The position numbers were made by a program, and so were the translations under genes. Source: Mesorhizobium sophorae (GTDB lineage: Bacteria; Pseudomonadota; Alphaproteobacteria; Rhizobiales; Rhizobiaceae). Taken from it: a stretch of 64,000 nt of DNA. The stretch is from contig NZ_NNRI01000019.1 of NCBI RefSeq assembly GCF_002270415.1, positions 93,607 through 157,606 on the forward strand. The letters run 5' to 3'. How positions within the stretch are numbered: position 1 is the stretch's first letter; every line of letters begins with the position of its first letter. Of the stretch, positions 1 to 8,165 are shown one piece after another. The notes below the pieces were generated by a model. It searched no databases. It worked only from the letters and a program-made list of their open reading frames with translations, and had not been told where the DNA came from.

Positions 1-491
1 TTGAGCTTTGCCGGATCCGAGCGGCGCTTGCTCAGGAACGCCACCAGCCAGTCGGCCACGGCGCGGCTCCAGGGATGGGCGTCGATACGGACCTGGATGC
101 GGTTGAGCGGTACGCCGTCCAGCACCGTCTCAAGCGCCTGCGCCGTTCTCGGCAGGCCGTAGCCGAATGCGTTGGGCGCGCCTTCGAAGACAAGCGACAA
201 TCCCGTCGCGCCTTGGGCCACCTCTTCCAGGGCCTGGGTTCTGGCGCGCTCGATATCCGGATCATCGATGCGCTGGCTGACGATCCAGGGCAATTTCGGG
301 TTTGCGCGCACGATCGGTTCCGCTGCGATGCTGCGGTCGTAGAGCGGTTCGATGCGGATGTTGTCGTCGGTATGCGAGACCAGCTTTTCCTCGAAGGAGG
401 CGCCGGCCAACGCCTTTTCCGCCAGGGCCAGCCATCGCTGGCGCTCGGCATTCTCTGGTTCAACGTCCTGGATCAAGGCTCCGGCGCCCAT
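1..491 (-). CDS. mutA: Methylmalonyl-CoA mutase small (beta) subunit, N-terminal part, cut by window edge
   Basis: The reading frame from an ATG at 491 is open to the window edge (163 codons) and has no stop inside the window. The start is preceded by a good ribosome site (GAGGAAG). The translation contains FEEKLVSHTDD, IEPLYDRS, NPKLPWIVSQRIDDPD, GATGLSLVFEGAPNAFGYGL and RIDAHPWSRAVADWL, which fit the N-terminal TIM-barrel part of the methylmalonyl-CoA mutase family, in particular the non-catalytic small subunit. The enzyme interconverts methylmalonyl-CoA and succinyl-CoA in propionyl-CoA use; in two-subunit systems the large subunit holds cobalamin and is usually the next gene, which would lie outside this window. 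A single-chain mutase or a related acyl-CoA mutase is the main alternative. Confidence 0.8.
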   Translation of the reverse strand, partial: MGAGALIQDVEPENAERQRWLALAEKALAGASFEEKLVSHTDDNIRIEPLYDRSIAAEPIVRANPKLPWIVSQRIDDPDIERARTQALEEVAQGATGLSLVFEGAPNAFGYGLPRTAQALETVLDGVPLNRIQVRIDAHPWSRAVADWLVAFLSKRRSDPAKL

Positions 492-675
492 CCGTCTTCC
501 TCGTTTTCATGCGGCCGCACCAGCCTGGAGCAGTTCAGTCTAAGGTCCACGGTCCGATATCGCAATGCAATGCGCTTTCAGGGTCGGAATTCAATCCACC
601 AGATATAGGTAGCCTGCATGGACGAACCATGAACGATTGCCAAACACCGGCAAAATCCGCAAGTTCCAAAAAACC

Positions 676-727
676 GATTTGGACGATTGGGCCGGATTTG
701 GACGATTGGCCCCACTTGAACGATTGG
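676..727. repeat. Short direct repeats upstream of the HerA-like ATPase gene
   Basis: The 15-mer GATTTGGACGATTGG occurs at 676-690 and again at 695-709. A diverged third copy, CTTGAACGATTGG, lies at 715-727. The copies end at 690, 709 and 727, so the period is 19 then 18 bases. A related GAACGATTGC lies at 631-640. The array sits about 80-130 bases before the ATG at 808, where repeated operator sites could lie. No protein that binds it is known to me. Confidence 0.6.
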
Positions 728-807
728 CATTGTCGCTGTGCAAGGGCCTCACTATACCTGCGGCAAGGCCACTGGCTTTAAACACATCAGTTTGCGGAGA
801 CCGACAT

Positions 808-2355
808 ATGGCTGACGACACCAGCATTTTCATCGGCGCCAGCCGCAAGCCGGACGACAGCTATCAGCGTGCCGAGCACCTGTTGCTGCAATATGGAAAT
901 CGTCACGGCCTGGTGACCGGCGCCACCGGCACGGGCAAGACCGTCAGCTTGCAGATTCTTGCCGAGGGTTTTTCCAATGCGGGCGTGCCGGTGTTCTGCG
1001 CCGACATCAAGGGCGACCTGTCCGGCATTGCGATGATGGGCACGGCACAGGATTTTCTGGTCAAGCGGGCCGAGCAGGTCAAGCTGGCCCCCTATGACTT
1101 CCAGGAATTTCCAGTCATTTTCTGGGATCTGTTCGGCGAGCAAGGCCATCCGATCCGCGCCACCGTTTCCGAAATGGGGCCGCTGCTTCTGTCGCGCCTG
1201 ATGAACCTGACGGAGGCACAGGAAGGCATCATGAACATCGCCTTCCGCCTGGCGGACGAGGAAGGCCTGCTGCTGCTCGACATGAAGGACCTGCAGGCGC
1301 TGCTGGCCAACATCGCCGAGCGCGCCGACGAGCTGGGTTCGCGTTACGGCAATGTGACCAAGCCTTCCGTGGGAGCCATCCAACGCACGCTGCTGGTTCT
1401 GGAGCAGCAAGGTGCGGCGCATTTCTTCGGCGAGCCGGCCTTGCGCATCGCCGACATCATGCGCACCACCCGTGACGGGCGCGGCGCCATCAGCGTGCTT
1501 GCCGCCGACAAGCTGATGATGAATCCGCGGCTCTACGCGACCTTCCTGTTGTGGCTGATGTCGGAGCTGTTCGAGGTGCTGCCGGAAGTCGGCGATCCCG
1601 ACAGGCCGAAGCTGGTGTTCTTCTTCGACGAGGCGCATCTGCTTTTCGAGGACGCGCCGAAAGTGCTGATCGACCGCGTCGAGCAGGTGGTTCGCCTGAT
1701 CCGATCGAAGGGCGTTGGCGTCTATTTCGTCACGCAAAACCCGCTGGATGTTCCAGAAACCGTTCTCGCCCAGCTCGGCAACCGCGTGCAGCACGCGCTG
1801 CGCGCCTATACGCCGCGCGAGCAGAAGGCGGTGAAGACCGCGGCCGAAACCTTCAGGCCGAATCCCGACTTCGATTGCGCCACCGCGATCACCCAGCTCG
1901 GCACCGGCGAGGCGCTGGTCTCGACGCTCGAAACCAAGGGTGTTCCGTCCATGGTGCAGCGAACGCTGATCCGCCCGCCGGCCTCGCGCCTTGGACCGAT
2001 CACCCCTGCCGAGCGGCAAAAGCTGATCCAGGAAAGCCCGGTCGCCGGCCAGTACGATCAGGTCATCGATCGCGAATCGGCTTTCGAGATGCTGCAGAAA
2101 AAGGCCAGGGAGGCGCAGGACGCCGAAGAGCAGGCGCAGCAGGCGGGAGGCGGCGGTTCGCGCTGGACCATTCCCGGCTTCGGCAATGACGACCCGGCAC
2201 CGCAATCGGGTGGTAGGCGCGCACCGGCGCCGCGCCCGTCCAACCGCCAGACGGTGGCGGAAGCCGCGATCAAGTCGGTGGTGCGTTCGGTGGGTTCGTC
2301 GGTCGGCCGCGCGATCGTGCGCGGCATATTGGGAAGTTTGTCGCGAGGGCGGTAA
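808..2355 (+). CDS. HerA/YjgR-type ATPase (DUF853 family)
   Basis: A 515-residue protein starting at ATG 808 after GCGGAGA; upstream in-frame ATGs give a non-homologous leader. Walker A is GATGTGKT at residues 38-45, and the Walker B-like FFFDEAHLLFED lies near residues 270-281. The family is a bacterial P-loop ATPase related to the HerA helicase and FtsK-type motors; E. coli YjgR is the familiar member, of about 500 residues, and its cellular role is not well settled. The C-terminal 80 residues are Gln-, Gly- and Arg-rich (QQAGGGG, then RAPAPRPSNR), as is usual in this family. It stands alone, facing away from mutA. Confidence 0.9.
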   Translation: MADDTSIFIGASRKPDDSYQRAEHLLLQYGNRHGLVTGATGTGKTVSLQILAEGFSNAGVPVFCADIKGDLSGIAMMGTAQDFLVKRAEQVKLAPYDFQEFPVIFWDLFGEQGHPIRATVSEMGPLLLSRLMNLTEAQEGIMNIAFRLADEEGLLLLDMKDLQALLANIAERADELGSRYGNVTKPSVGAIQRTLLVLEQQGAAHFFGEPALRIADIMRTTRDGRGAISVLAADKLMMNPRLYATFLLWLMSELFEVLPEVGDPDRPKLVFFFDEAHLLFEDAPKVLIDRVEQVVRLIRSKGVGVYFVTQNPLDVPETVLAQLGNRVQHALRAYTPREQKAVKTAAETFRPNPDFDCATAITQLGTGEALVSTLETKGVPSMVQRTLIRPPASRLGPITPAERQKLIQESPVAGQYDQVIDRESAFEMLQKKAREAQDAEEQAQQAGGGGSRWTIPGFGNDDPAPQSGGRRAPAPRPSNRQTVAEAAIKSVVRSVGSSVGRAIVRGILGSLSRGR

Positions 2356-2549
2356 GGAGCGGCAGCTATGCGCCAGAAGCGGTCATCCACGGTTCCCAAA
2401 TGACCGCAGTTGGGCCGACAACGGACCGGCCGCTTCGAGCCCGCGGATATCGAAGCGGACATTCGCGTCGACGTGGGCATGATCATGATCTGACCCAGAA
2501 CAGGCCGGGAGCGAGGTCCCTTCAACGTCGACGGGCGATTTAGATCAGA

Positions 2550-2975
2550 TCAGACGATCCTCGTTATGACATCGATGTTGCCCCATGTCGCTTTGGAGTA
2601 AGGACAGATCTCGTGCGCTTCATCCACCAGAATTTGTACGACATCACGCTCCAGATCCGGCACGGCAATATCCAGTTGGACGCTGAGAAAGTGGCCGTTT
2701 TCTCCGTAGTTCAGATTGACCTCCGCCTTGATGCTCACCCCTGCAGGCAGCGCGATTTTTCGTTCGTGGGCCGCAGATGCGACTGCGCTTGCGAAGCTGG
2801 CCGACCAGCCGGCCGCGAGCAACTGCTCCGGATTGGTGCCTATGCGCGCCGATCCGGGCGCCGAAAGCCAGATGTCCAGAAGGCCGTCGGAGCTGCGCGA
2901 GGCGCCATTTTCGCGGCCGCCCGTAGTTGCGGTCCTGGCCGTGTAGACAACCCTTGCGATGCGGCTCATGGGCAT
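2550..2975 (-). CDS. Ohr/OsmC-family protein lacking the peroxidatic cysteine
   Basis: A 141-residue protein of typical Ohr length. It has the N-terminal TTGGRENG (catalytic-type Arg21), NPEQLLAAGW (Glu50) and the C-terminal ICPYSKATWGNIDV (Cys124 would be the resolving Cys). Ohr enzymes reduce organic hydroperoxides with a Cys pair, the first in a G-[YW]-[AS]-A-C-F context. Here that position is Ser60, from the AGC codon at 2798-2796 read on the minus strand, giving GWSASF. The fold is clear, but ordinary thiol peroxidase activity is doubtful. The start MPMSR is chosen; an ATG two codons later is equally possible. It is the last gene of the minus-strand detoxification run. Confidence 0.88.
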   Translation of the reverse strand: MPMSRIARVVYTARTATTGGRENGASRSSDGLLDIWLSAPGSARIGTNPEQLLAAGWSASFASAVASAAHERKIALPAGVSIKAEVNLNYGENGHFLSVQLDIAVPDLERDVVQILVDEAHEICPYSKATWGNIDVITRIV

Positions 2976-3024
2976 TCTTTTTGCTGGCAGCGGTAACCGC
3001 CGGCTGCGGTTACCGCGAACTCGA

Positions 3025-4062
3025 TCAGGCGTCGACCTCGACAACGGCATCAGCGAAGGCCTGCGGCGCTTCCTGGGGCAAGTTGTGCCCGATGCCTCCG
3101 GTGACAACCCGATGCGCGTATCTCCCTGAGAACATCTTGGCGTACGCGCTGGCGTCCGGATGCGGCGCCCCATTGGCGTCGCCCTCGAGCGTGACCGTCG
3201 GCACGCCGATGACCGGTGCCTGCGCGAGTCGCTCCTCAAACGCGTCATATTGCTGCTCGCCGGCGGCCAGTCCGAGCCGCCAGCGATAGTTGTGAACCAC
3301 AATGGCCACGTGATCGGGATTGTCCAAGGCCGCGGCGCTGCGCTCGAATGTGGCATCGTCGAAGTTCCACTGGGGGGACGCGAGTTGCCAGATCAGCTTG
3401 GCGAAATCTCGTGTGTATTTCTCGTAGCCAGCGCGGCCGCGATCGGTTGCGAGGTAATATTGATACCACCATTGCAACTCGACCTTGGGTGGCAGCGGCA
3501 GCTTGCCGGCTTGCTGGTTGCCGATGAGGTAGCCGCTCACGGAGACCAAAGCCTTGCAGCGTTGAGGCCATAGCGCGGCAATGATGTTCGCGGTGCGGGC
3601 GCCCCAGTCGCAGCCGCCGATCGTCGCCTTTTCGATGCCCAGTGCATCCATCAGGGCGACAATGTCGGCGGCGATCGCCGACTGCTGGCCGTTGCGAATC
3701 GTATCGTGCGACAGGAAACGGGTCGGCCCGTATCCGCGCAGGTACGGCACGATCACGCGGTGGCCTTTCGCCGCCAGCCGAGGCGCGACATTGGCATAGG
3801 TGTGGATGTCATACGGCCAGCCATGCAGCAGGATCACGGGTGGGCCGTCGGCGGGTCCAAGCTCGGCATAGCCGACGCTCAACAGACCGGCATCGATCTG
3901 CTTCAAGGGTCCGAAGGACGCCGCCACGGGCTCTCCCGCCGCCTCTTGCGCTTGTGCCGGGCCCATCAAGCCGAACTGAGTGGCGGCGAGCGCCATCGCG
4001 GTGGCGCCAAAGAACCGTCGGCGTTCTTGGTCGATCTCATCCGGGATATTGAACGAATGCAT
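3025..4062 (-). CDS. Tat-exported alpha/beta hydrolase (epoxide hydrolase/haloalkane dehalogenase type)
   Basis: A 345-residue protein. The N-terminus carries ERRRFFG followed by a hydrophobic stretch and AQAQEA, the pattern of a twin-arginine signal peptide, so a periplasmic location is likely. The fold motifs are HGWP at residues 80-83 (oxyanion region), GGCDWGAR with Asp152 at the nucleophile elbow, and GGIGHNLPQE with the catalytic His near the C-terminus. An Asp nucleophile with HGWP fits epoxide hydrolases or dehalogenases rather than esterases; the substrate is unknown. It lies 49 bases downstream of the Ohr-like start and in the same orientation as the whole 2.5-9.5 kb run. Confidence 0.85.
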   Translation of the reverse strand: MHSFNIPDEIDQERRRFFGATAMALAATQFGLMGPAQAQEAAGEPVAASFGPLKQIDAGLLSVGYAELGPADGPPVILLHGWPYDIHTYANVAPRLAAKGHRVIVPYLRGYGPTRFLSHDTIRNGQQSAIAADIVALMDALGIEKATIGGCDWGARTANIIAALWPQRCKALVSVSGYLIGNQQAGKLPLPPKVELQWWYQYYLATDRGRAGYEKYTRDFAKLIWQLASPQWNFDDATFERSAAALDNPDHVAIVVHNYRWRLGLAAGEQQYDAFEERLAQAPVIGVPTVTLEGDANGAPHPDASAYAKMFSGRYAHRVVTGGIGHNLPQEAPQAFADAVVEVDA

Positions 4063-4090
4063 TTATAAACCTCTATTGTTGTCCGGACGA

Positions 4091-5209
4091 TCAGCCAAAC
4101 GTGAAGGCAAAGACCTCCACGCCCGAGTTGAGAAACTCGATCTCGAACTGGCGATCGACGATGGGTTTCGATTGTCGAATCAGCTGGTACAGGCGCTGCT
4201 CTGTCACTGCACCTTCGCCCTTTTCATTGACGTCGATGCCGTAAGCCGTGCCTGGTGGCTGTCCGTCGATCAGCACGCGAAATCTCACGGACGTTCCCGG
4301 CGATGCCGGACCCATGACCAGATGAAGGTCGCGTGCGTGGAAACGGTAGACGATGCGGCCGTCGGGCTTGTTCAGTACGGCGTTTTCTTTCCTTACCGTC
4401 CAATCGCCAGACAACCCCCACTCATTCAGGCGTAACCGCGCCGGCAATTCGTAGGCATGCGGCTCGTCCAAGACCAGCTCGCCGCTGGATGCAAAATTCT
4501 GGGTGCGTTCATATCCGGAATAGTTCTCCGGAGACTTGAGGCTCTCCCAATCGGCCGCCGCTTCGATGCCGCGGCCATCCACCGACACAGGCTTACTATC
4601 GAATCCGCCAGCGCCAGCCTCGGCCAGCAATTCCTGGATGACCATTTCCGATTGTTGGTATGACCCCTCGCCAAAATGATGATACCGGACACGTCCCTGC
4701 GAATCGATGAAATAGAGTGCCGGCCAATACTGGTTGCTGAAGGCCCGCCATATGAGATGGTCGTTGTCGACGGCGATCGGATAATCGATCCGCAGGTCTT
4801 TCGCCGCCCGGTGCACGTTGTTCAGGTCTTTTTCGAATGCGAACTCCGGCGCGTGGATTCCGATCACCACCAGACCATGCTTCCGGTATTTCTCGTCCCA
4901 GGCCTGAACGTAGGGAAGCGTGCGCAGCCAGTTGATGCAGGTGAAGGTCCAGAAATCGATGAGGACGACCTTGCCATGCAAGGCCGACGCCGTCAGCGGC
5001 GGTGAATTTATCCACTCGTGCGCCGCTTCGAGCGAAGCAAGCTGCGACTTTTCCTCAAGCCGGTAGGTAGAGAGTTCGTGAAGAAACGGAACCCGCATTG
5101 GTGTGGAGATTATGGACTGCGCCACGTTCGTGCCTCCTAGAAAACCGGCAATCGGAGCCCCGATTGCCATTGCGAGCGCCGTGGCGAGCAGCAGCTTGGT
5201 TGCTTTCAT
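4091..5209 (-). CDS. Exported thioredoxin-like (redoxin) protein with CxxW active site
   Basis: A 372-residue protein from ATG 5209; a longer upstream reading is possible, but the signal-like start MKATKLLLATALAMAIG fits an exported protein. Residues about 75-230 form a thioredoxin/AhpC-TSA domain: LIDFWTFTCINWLRTLPYV with Cys91, followed by VVIGIHAPEF and PALYFID. The second Cys of the usual CxxC is Trp94. The C-terminal 140 residues resemble the extra domain of the DipZ-like thioredoxin family. From memory, CINW variants form a recognisable bacterial subgroup, so this need not be a lesion. With one Cys it cannot use the normal dithiol cycle by itself. It lies 28 bases upstream of the Tat hydrolase gene. 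Confidence 0.82.
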   Translation of the reverse strand: MKATKLLLATALAMAIGAPIAGFLGGTNVAQSIISTPMRVPFLHELSTYRLEEKSQLASLEAAHEWINSPPLTASALHGKVVLIDFWTFTCINWLRTLPYVQAWDEKYRKHGLVVIGIHAPEFAFEKDLNNVHRAAKDLRIDYPIAVDNDHLIWRAFSNQYWPALYFIDSQGRVRYHHFGEGSYQQSEMVIQELLAEAGAGGFDSKPVSVDGRGIEAAADWESLKSPENYSGYERTQNFASSGELVLDEPHAYELPARLRLNEWGLSGDWTVRKENAVLNKPDGRIVYRFHARDLHLVMGPASPGTSVRFRVLIDGQPPGTAYGIDVNEKGEGAVTEQRLYQLIRQSKPIVDRQFEIEFLNSGVEVFAFTFG

Positions 5210-5279
5210 CAACGACGCCTTTTGGTTCGATCGCTGTCGTCGCGCGAACGGTTCGAATGCGCTCTGCCTGCCGAACCCT

Positions 5280-5939
5280 TCACAGCGGAAGCTCGTTGCC
5301 GGCCTGCTCAGCCACCATGTATTTCGCGTACCAGTCGGGCCAGTTCTCATCGCGCCGACCGCCGTTGCGCTTCTCGTACTCGCCGTGGGCCTCCGACGCG
5401 CGTCGCAGCGAGGAAGCAAGATCCGCCTCGGAGGCGTAGGTCGTGGTGCTGGAGTCGATGCGACCGGGAAACCGGGTGGTGATTTCCTGAAGCAACCATT
5501 CGTTGCCGTCCGGATCTTTGAAGGTAGCAAACGAGGAGTAGCTGCGTCGCTGGGGATCGCGGCCTTTCACCGTTGGCTTGCCGGGGCCTTCGCGATGAAA
5601 CGCCTCGCTGACCTCGACGCCGCGGCCGATAAGCTCGGCGCGAGCCGATTCAATGTCCGAAACGATAAGATAAAGTCCGCTTGCCGAGCCGGGCGCGACC
5701 GTCGTGATCCCGGTGCCGAAGTGTATCGAGGCCGGCGAGCCGGGAGGTGTGAACTGTATCCCACGGAACGTGTCTCCAACGACAAAGTCAGCGTCGAGTC
5801 TCCAGCCCAGCCCTTCGTAGAATTGCTTGGCGCGCTCTACATTCGAGACGGGAATGACAACAACTTCGAGCTTCATGTCGAGGGATCGCGACCGTTGTGT
5901 CTCAACTGCGATACTGCTGACGGTGCTAGTGATGTCCAT
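5280..5939 (-). CDS. Glyoxalase/bleomycin-resistance family protein, copy 1
   Basis: A 219-residue protein with a strong ribosome site (AGGAGG, 6 bases before ATG 5939). The vicinal-oxygen-chelate domain runs from KLEVVVIPVSNVERAKQFY (residues 24-42) through FTPPGSPASIHFG and LIVSDIESARAEL to FKDPDGNEWLLQE. A roughly 60-residue tail (LRRASEAHGEYEKR, DENWPDWYAKYMV) follows and is shared with the next gene. The family holds metal-dependent lyases, dioxygenases and resistance proteins; the substrate cannot be told from sequence. It is a tandem paralogue of the gene at 6060-6707. Confidence 0.87.
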   Translation of the reverse strand: MDITSTVSSIAVETQRSRSLDMKLEVVVIPVSNVERAKQFYEGLGWRLDADFVVGDTFRGIQFTPPGSPASIHFGTGITTVAPGSASGLYLIVSDIESARAELIGRGVEVSEAFHREGPGKPTVKGRDPQRRSYSSFATFKDPDGNEWLLQEITTRFPGRIDSSTTTYASEADLASSLRRASEAHGEYEKRNGGRRDENWPDWYAKYMVAEQAGNELPL

Positions 5940-6059
5940 ATCTACCTCCTGCGTTAAGTTGCGTGAGAAGCTCGTCTCGCGTGCGGCTCGGGACAGAACC
6001 CGAATGCCGCGAGTTCTAGCCAGGTAGCGCCCGCGACGCCGTCCGTTCAATCGAAGTAC

Positions 6060-6707
6060 TCATTGCGGAAGCGGTTGGCCGGCGTGCTCCGCCACCAAGT
6101 ACGCGGCGTACCAGTCCGGCCAGTTCTCATCACGCTGGCCGCCTGTCCGCTGCTCGTGCTCGCCATGAGCCACAGATGCACGCCGAAGCGCGGCTGCGAG
6201 TTCGGCCGACGAGACAAATGTGGCGCCTCCAGCGTCGACGCGGCCTGGTGCTCGCGCAGTGACCTCCTGCAAGAGCCACTTGTTTCCGGCCGGGTCGCTG
6301 AAGGAAGCCCACGAGGCGTAGCTGCGTCTTTCCGGATCGGGCCCGCTGACGCGCCCTTTGTCACCGGCATAGTGATACACTTCGCTTACGTCGACCCCGC
6401 GATCGGCGAGTTCGGCGCGTGCTGCCTCGATGTCCGACACGACGAGTTCACCAGCGGTTTCGAGGATGTCGAGCTCGATACGAGCATAAGGGCCTGGTGC
6501 AACGCCTGAGCCGAAGACAACCGAACACTGGGAGCCAGGAGGCGTAAACTGGATGATATGAAATTCGTCGCCTATGAGGTCGGCGTCCAGCCGCCAACCC
6601 AAGCCTGCATAGAACAGCTTGGCGCGGTCGACATCGGAAACTGGAATGACTACGACCTCGAGCTTGATATCGACTGCGGTGTTGCTGCGGGTAGTGGCAA
6701 TCGTCAT
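6060..6707 (-). CDS. Glyoxalase/bleomycin-resistance family protein, copy 2
   Basis: A 215-residue paralogue of the gene just downstream (5280-5939). It shares the opening KLEVVVIPVSDVDRAKLFY, FTPPGSQCSVVFG, LVVSDIEAARAEL, FSDPAGNKWLLQE and the tail ending DENWPDWYAAYLVAEHAG. The ribosome site is GAGGAGG before ATG 6707. It has an internal insertion (ARIELDILETAGE) relative to copy 1, so the ligand pockets probably differ. The copies are clearly diverged, which argues for an old duplication kept for two substrates rather than a recent copy. Confidence 0.87.
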   Translation of the reverse strand: MTIATTRSNTAVDIKLEVVVIPVSDVDRAKLFYAGLGWRLDADLIGDEFHIIQFTPPGSQCSVVFGSGVAPGPYARIELDILETAGELVVSDIEAARAELADRGVDVSEVYHYAGDKGRVSGPDPERRSYASWASFSDPAGNKWLLQEVTARAPGRVDAGGATFVSSAELAAALRRASVAHGEHEQRTGGQRDENWPDWYAAYLVAEHAGQPLPQ

Positions 6708-6761
6708 GTCTGCCTCCTCAGTTGAGTTTGATGGGAATGCTTCTTTGTGCCTCCGGTCAGT

Positions 6762-8078
6762 TCAGTTTCTTTGCCGCAGCGACCTGAAGGCAGCGCGCAA
6801 CTCGGCGGAGAAGAGCTCCGGCTGTTCCCACGCGGCGAAGTGGCCGCCCTTGTCGACCTCATGGAAGTAGATCAGGTTGGGGTAGGCGCGCCGGGCCCAC
6901 GTCTCGGGGGCCTGATAGCCTTCTCCCGGAAAGACCGTGATGGCGACCGGCAGCGAGACTTCGTTGGTCTTTTCAGGGTCGGCAAAAACGGGACTGCGGC
7001 CGCCGCCGTACTCCCAGTAAATTCGCCCGGACGAGGTGGCGGTGTTCGTCAACCAGTACAGAGTTATGTCGTCCAGCACCTCGTCCGGCGACTTTTCAGG
7101 GTCGCTGTCGTCGTAGGTCCAGCCTGAAAAGCCCGGATGCCCGAGCATCCACGCTGCGAGCCCCGCAGGGGAGTTATTGATGGCGTAACCTATCGTCTGC
7201 GGTCGGGTGCCCATCATCGTGGCGTAGGATCTGTTCCCCATCTTGGCGGCCATGCTGAGCGCGTCGAATGCCGTGCGCTCCTTACCCGTCAGGCCTGCCG
7301 GCACTGGTCCGCCGGTGGCGAGCACAGCAGCTATCTCAGGTGGTACGACAGCCGGCAGGTTGACATGGATGCCAAGAAGTCCTGCAGGGGCCAGGCGGCC
7401 CATCGCATTCGAAACAGGGGAGCCCCAGTCGCCGCCTTGGGCGACGTATTCCGTATAGCCGAGGCGCTTCATCAGCTCTGCCCAGGCTCGCGCGATGCGA
7501 TCTGTACCCCAACCGGTCTCGGTCGGCTTGCCGGAGAAGCCGAAACCCGGCAACGACGGCAGTACGAGGTCGAACGCGTCCTCAGGACTGCCCCCATGCG
7601 CGGTGGGATCGGTGAGCGGGCCGACCGTTTTCAACAGTTCCAGCACCGAGCCGGGCCAGCCGTGCGTCATGATCAGCGGCAGGGCATGGGAATGTTTCGA
7701 GCGAACGTGGATGAAGTAAATGTCCACGCCGTCGATCGTGGTCATGAACTGAGGCAGGGAATTCAGCTTCGCTTCCGCTCTCCGCCAGTCGTAGGCCGTG
7801 CCCCAATACTCGACGAGCGGCCTGATCTTCGCGAGTTGAATGCCCTGCGACTGGTCACCGACGGTCTCCCGGTCGGGCCACCGTGTTTCTGCAATACGCC
7901 TGCGGAGATCGTCGAGCGCCACTTGCGGCACCTGAACTTTGAAGGGCCGGATCGAGCGATCCTCGACCGGATTTGCGAAGGCGGGCGCGGAGAGGGTGCA
8001 AAGCCCGAACACCAGCGCAGCGATAGCGAGCACGGTCCAAGCCGCAACGGCGGCAAGCGTCTTGGTGAGGGGGTTCAT
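6762..8078 (-). CDS. Exported epoxide hydrolase (EHN domain), copy 1
   Basis: A 438-residue protein with a Sec-type signal or anchor (hydrophobic residues 9-34 ending APAFA). The epoxide hydrolase N-terminal domain is seen at residues 42-150 (IRPFKVQVPQ, DLRRRIAETRWPD, YWGTAYDW). The alpha/beta-hydrolase core follows: HGWPGS at 139-144, GGDWG with Asp217 as nucleophile, and the late GGHFAAWEQPE with the catalytic His. This matches the microsomal-type epoxide hydrolase family, which opens epoxides to diols. The ribosome site is GGGAGCG. It is paralogous to the next gene upstream (8166-9527). Confidence 0.9.
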   Translation of the reverse strand: MNPLTKTLAAVAAWTVLAIAALVFGLCTLSAPAFANPVEDRSIRPFKVQVPQVALDDLRRRIAETRWPDRETVGDQSQGIQLAKIRPLVEYWGTAYDWRRAEAKLNSLPQFMTTIDGVDIYFIHVRSKHSHALPLIMTHGWPGSVLELLKTVGPLTDPTAHGGSPEDAFDLVLPSLPGFGFSGKPTETGWGTDRIARAWAELMKRLGYTEYVAQGGDWGSPVSNAMGRLAPAGLLGIHVNLPAVVPPEIAAVLATGGPVPAGLTGKERTAFDALSMAAKMGNRSYATMMGTRPQTIGYAINNSPAGLAAWMLGHPGFSGWTYDDSDPEKSPDEVLDDITLYWLTNTATSSGRIYWEYGGGRSPVFADPEKTNEVSLPVAITVFPGEGYQAPETWARRAYPNLIYFHEVDKGGHFAAWEQPELFSAELRAAFRSLRQRN

Positions 8079-8165
8079 TGCAGTCGCTCCCTTCGGAAGT
8101 TCGGTACGCTGCTATCGCAGGGCGGAAGATGACCCACGTCCGGCGCGCCATCCCCCGCCAACTCG

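Noticed and set aside
787..2205. Long open frame (472 codons) antisense to the HerA-like ATPase
   Set aside because: It mirrors the codon pattern of a GC-rich gene on the other strand and has no recognisable motif, whereas the plus-strand frame has Walker motifs.
2356..2549. Possible short gene or remnant between the ATPase and Ohr genes
   Set aside because: A short frame ends in DIEADIRVDVGMIMI, but nothing else supports a gene and I could not link it to any family.
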